A model generated the notes under the pieces. The model searched no databases and was not told where the DNA came from. It worked only from the letters and a program-made list of their open reading frames with translations. Below are positions 63,972-64,000 of a stretch of 64,000 bases of DNA, piece by piece; within the stretch, counting starts at the first letter, position 1, and each line of letters begins with the position of its first letter. A program made the position numbers and the translations under genes. This stretch comes from Gordionus sp. m RMFG-2023 (Eukaryota; Nematomorpha; Gordioida; Chordodea; Parachordodidae), in contig NC_088779.1 in NCBI RefSeq assembly GCF_954871325.1, positions 5,210,846-5,274,845 of the forward strand, read 5' to 3'.

Positions 63972-64000
63972 TAATACAATATATAAATAAAATATAAAAA

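Overview
The window is AT-rich, repeat-laden nuclear DNA from an animal. The host genes are spliced with GT-AG introns and encode metazoan proteins: CHMP5, PEX14, RAD1, TIM8, mitochondrial ribosomal protein mL48, an alpha-1,3-fucosyltransferase and a Src kinase that reads closest to the Drosophila Src42A type. The Src type and the transposon mix suggest a bilaterian invertebrate. I cannot name the phylum from sequence alone. There is a 10-N assembly gap at 14697-14706 and two Ns at the start.

Layout. 7-3616 is a full-length but decayed hAT transposon (ZMYM1-like transposase, minus strand). 3640-9300 is an old Ty3/gypsy integrase relic split by a small MITE and by a much younger LTR element (4380-9095) that carries gag- and protease-like regions but no visible RT or integrase. 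10217-11028 holds the last two exons of a fucosyltransferase (minus). 13125-19810 is a block of retroelement fossils: a 5'-truncated retroelement end, a Ty3/gypsy pol relic and a LINE that landed in it. 21895-29397 is a complete seven-exon CHMP5 gene (minus). Its first intron contains a complete, intronless PEX14 gene on the same strand, and its 3' end runs straight into a hAT-derived element. 36958-39430 is a compact host cluster: TIM8 and mL48 in tandem on the minus strand, and RAD1 on the plus strand with four introns of 41-45 bp. 49775-56900 is a Src42A-like kinase gene (minus), from the SH2 domain to the C-terminus. The SH3 and N-terminal exons were not found.

The rest is dominated by short inverted-repeat elements. 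Many can be delimited exactly because 8-bp target-site duplications survive: ATATTAT(G/T), ATATTTAT, CTAATTAC, AATCTG(G/A)C, GTATAAAT, ATCTAAGG, CTATATTC and ATTGACAT. They fall into several hAT-like families. Each has its own short GC-richer motif repeated inside its ends, such as GGACCCGAACCC, CGGTTCGGTT, CGGGCCGGGC or TCGAATCGAATA. One family is an almost fully palindromic foldback element with at least six recognisable copies. A Harbinger-like MITE interrupted by a hAT-like MITE and a mariner-like MITE are also present.

Together the host genes cover membrane remodelling (CHMP5, ESCRT-III), peroxisomal import (PEX14), the DNA-damage checkpoint clamp (RAD1), mitochondrial translation and import (mL48, TIM8), glycan fucosylation and tyrosine-kinase signalling. 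They look like ordinary housekeeping genes in a transposon-rich background. The most unusual arrangement is PEX14 inside CHMP5 intron 1, in sense orientation, with its own AATAAA.
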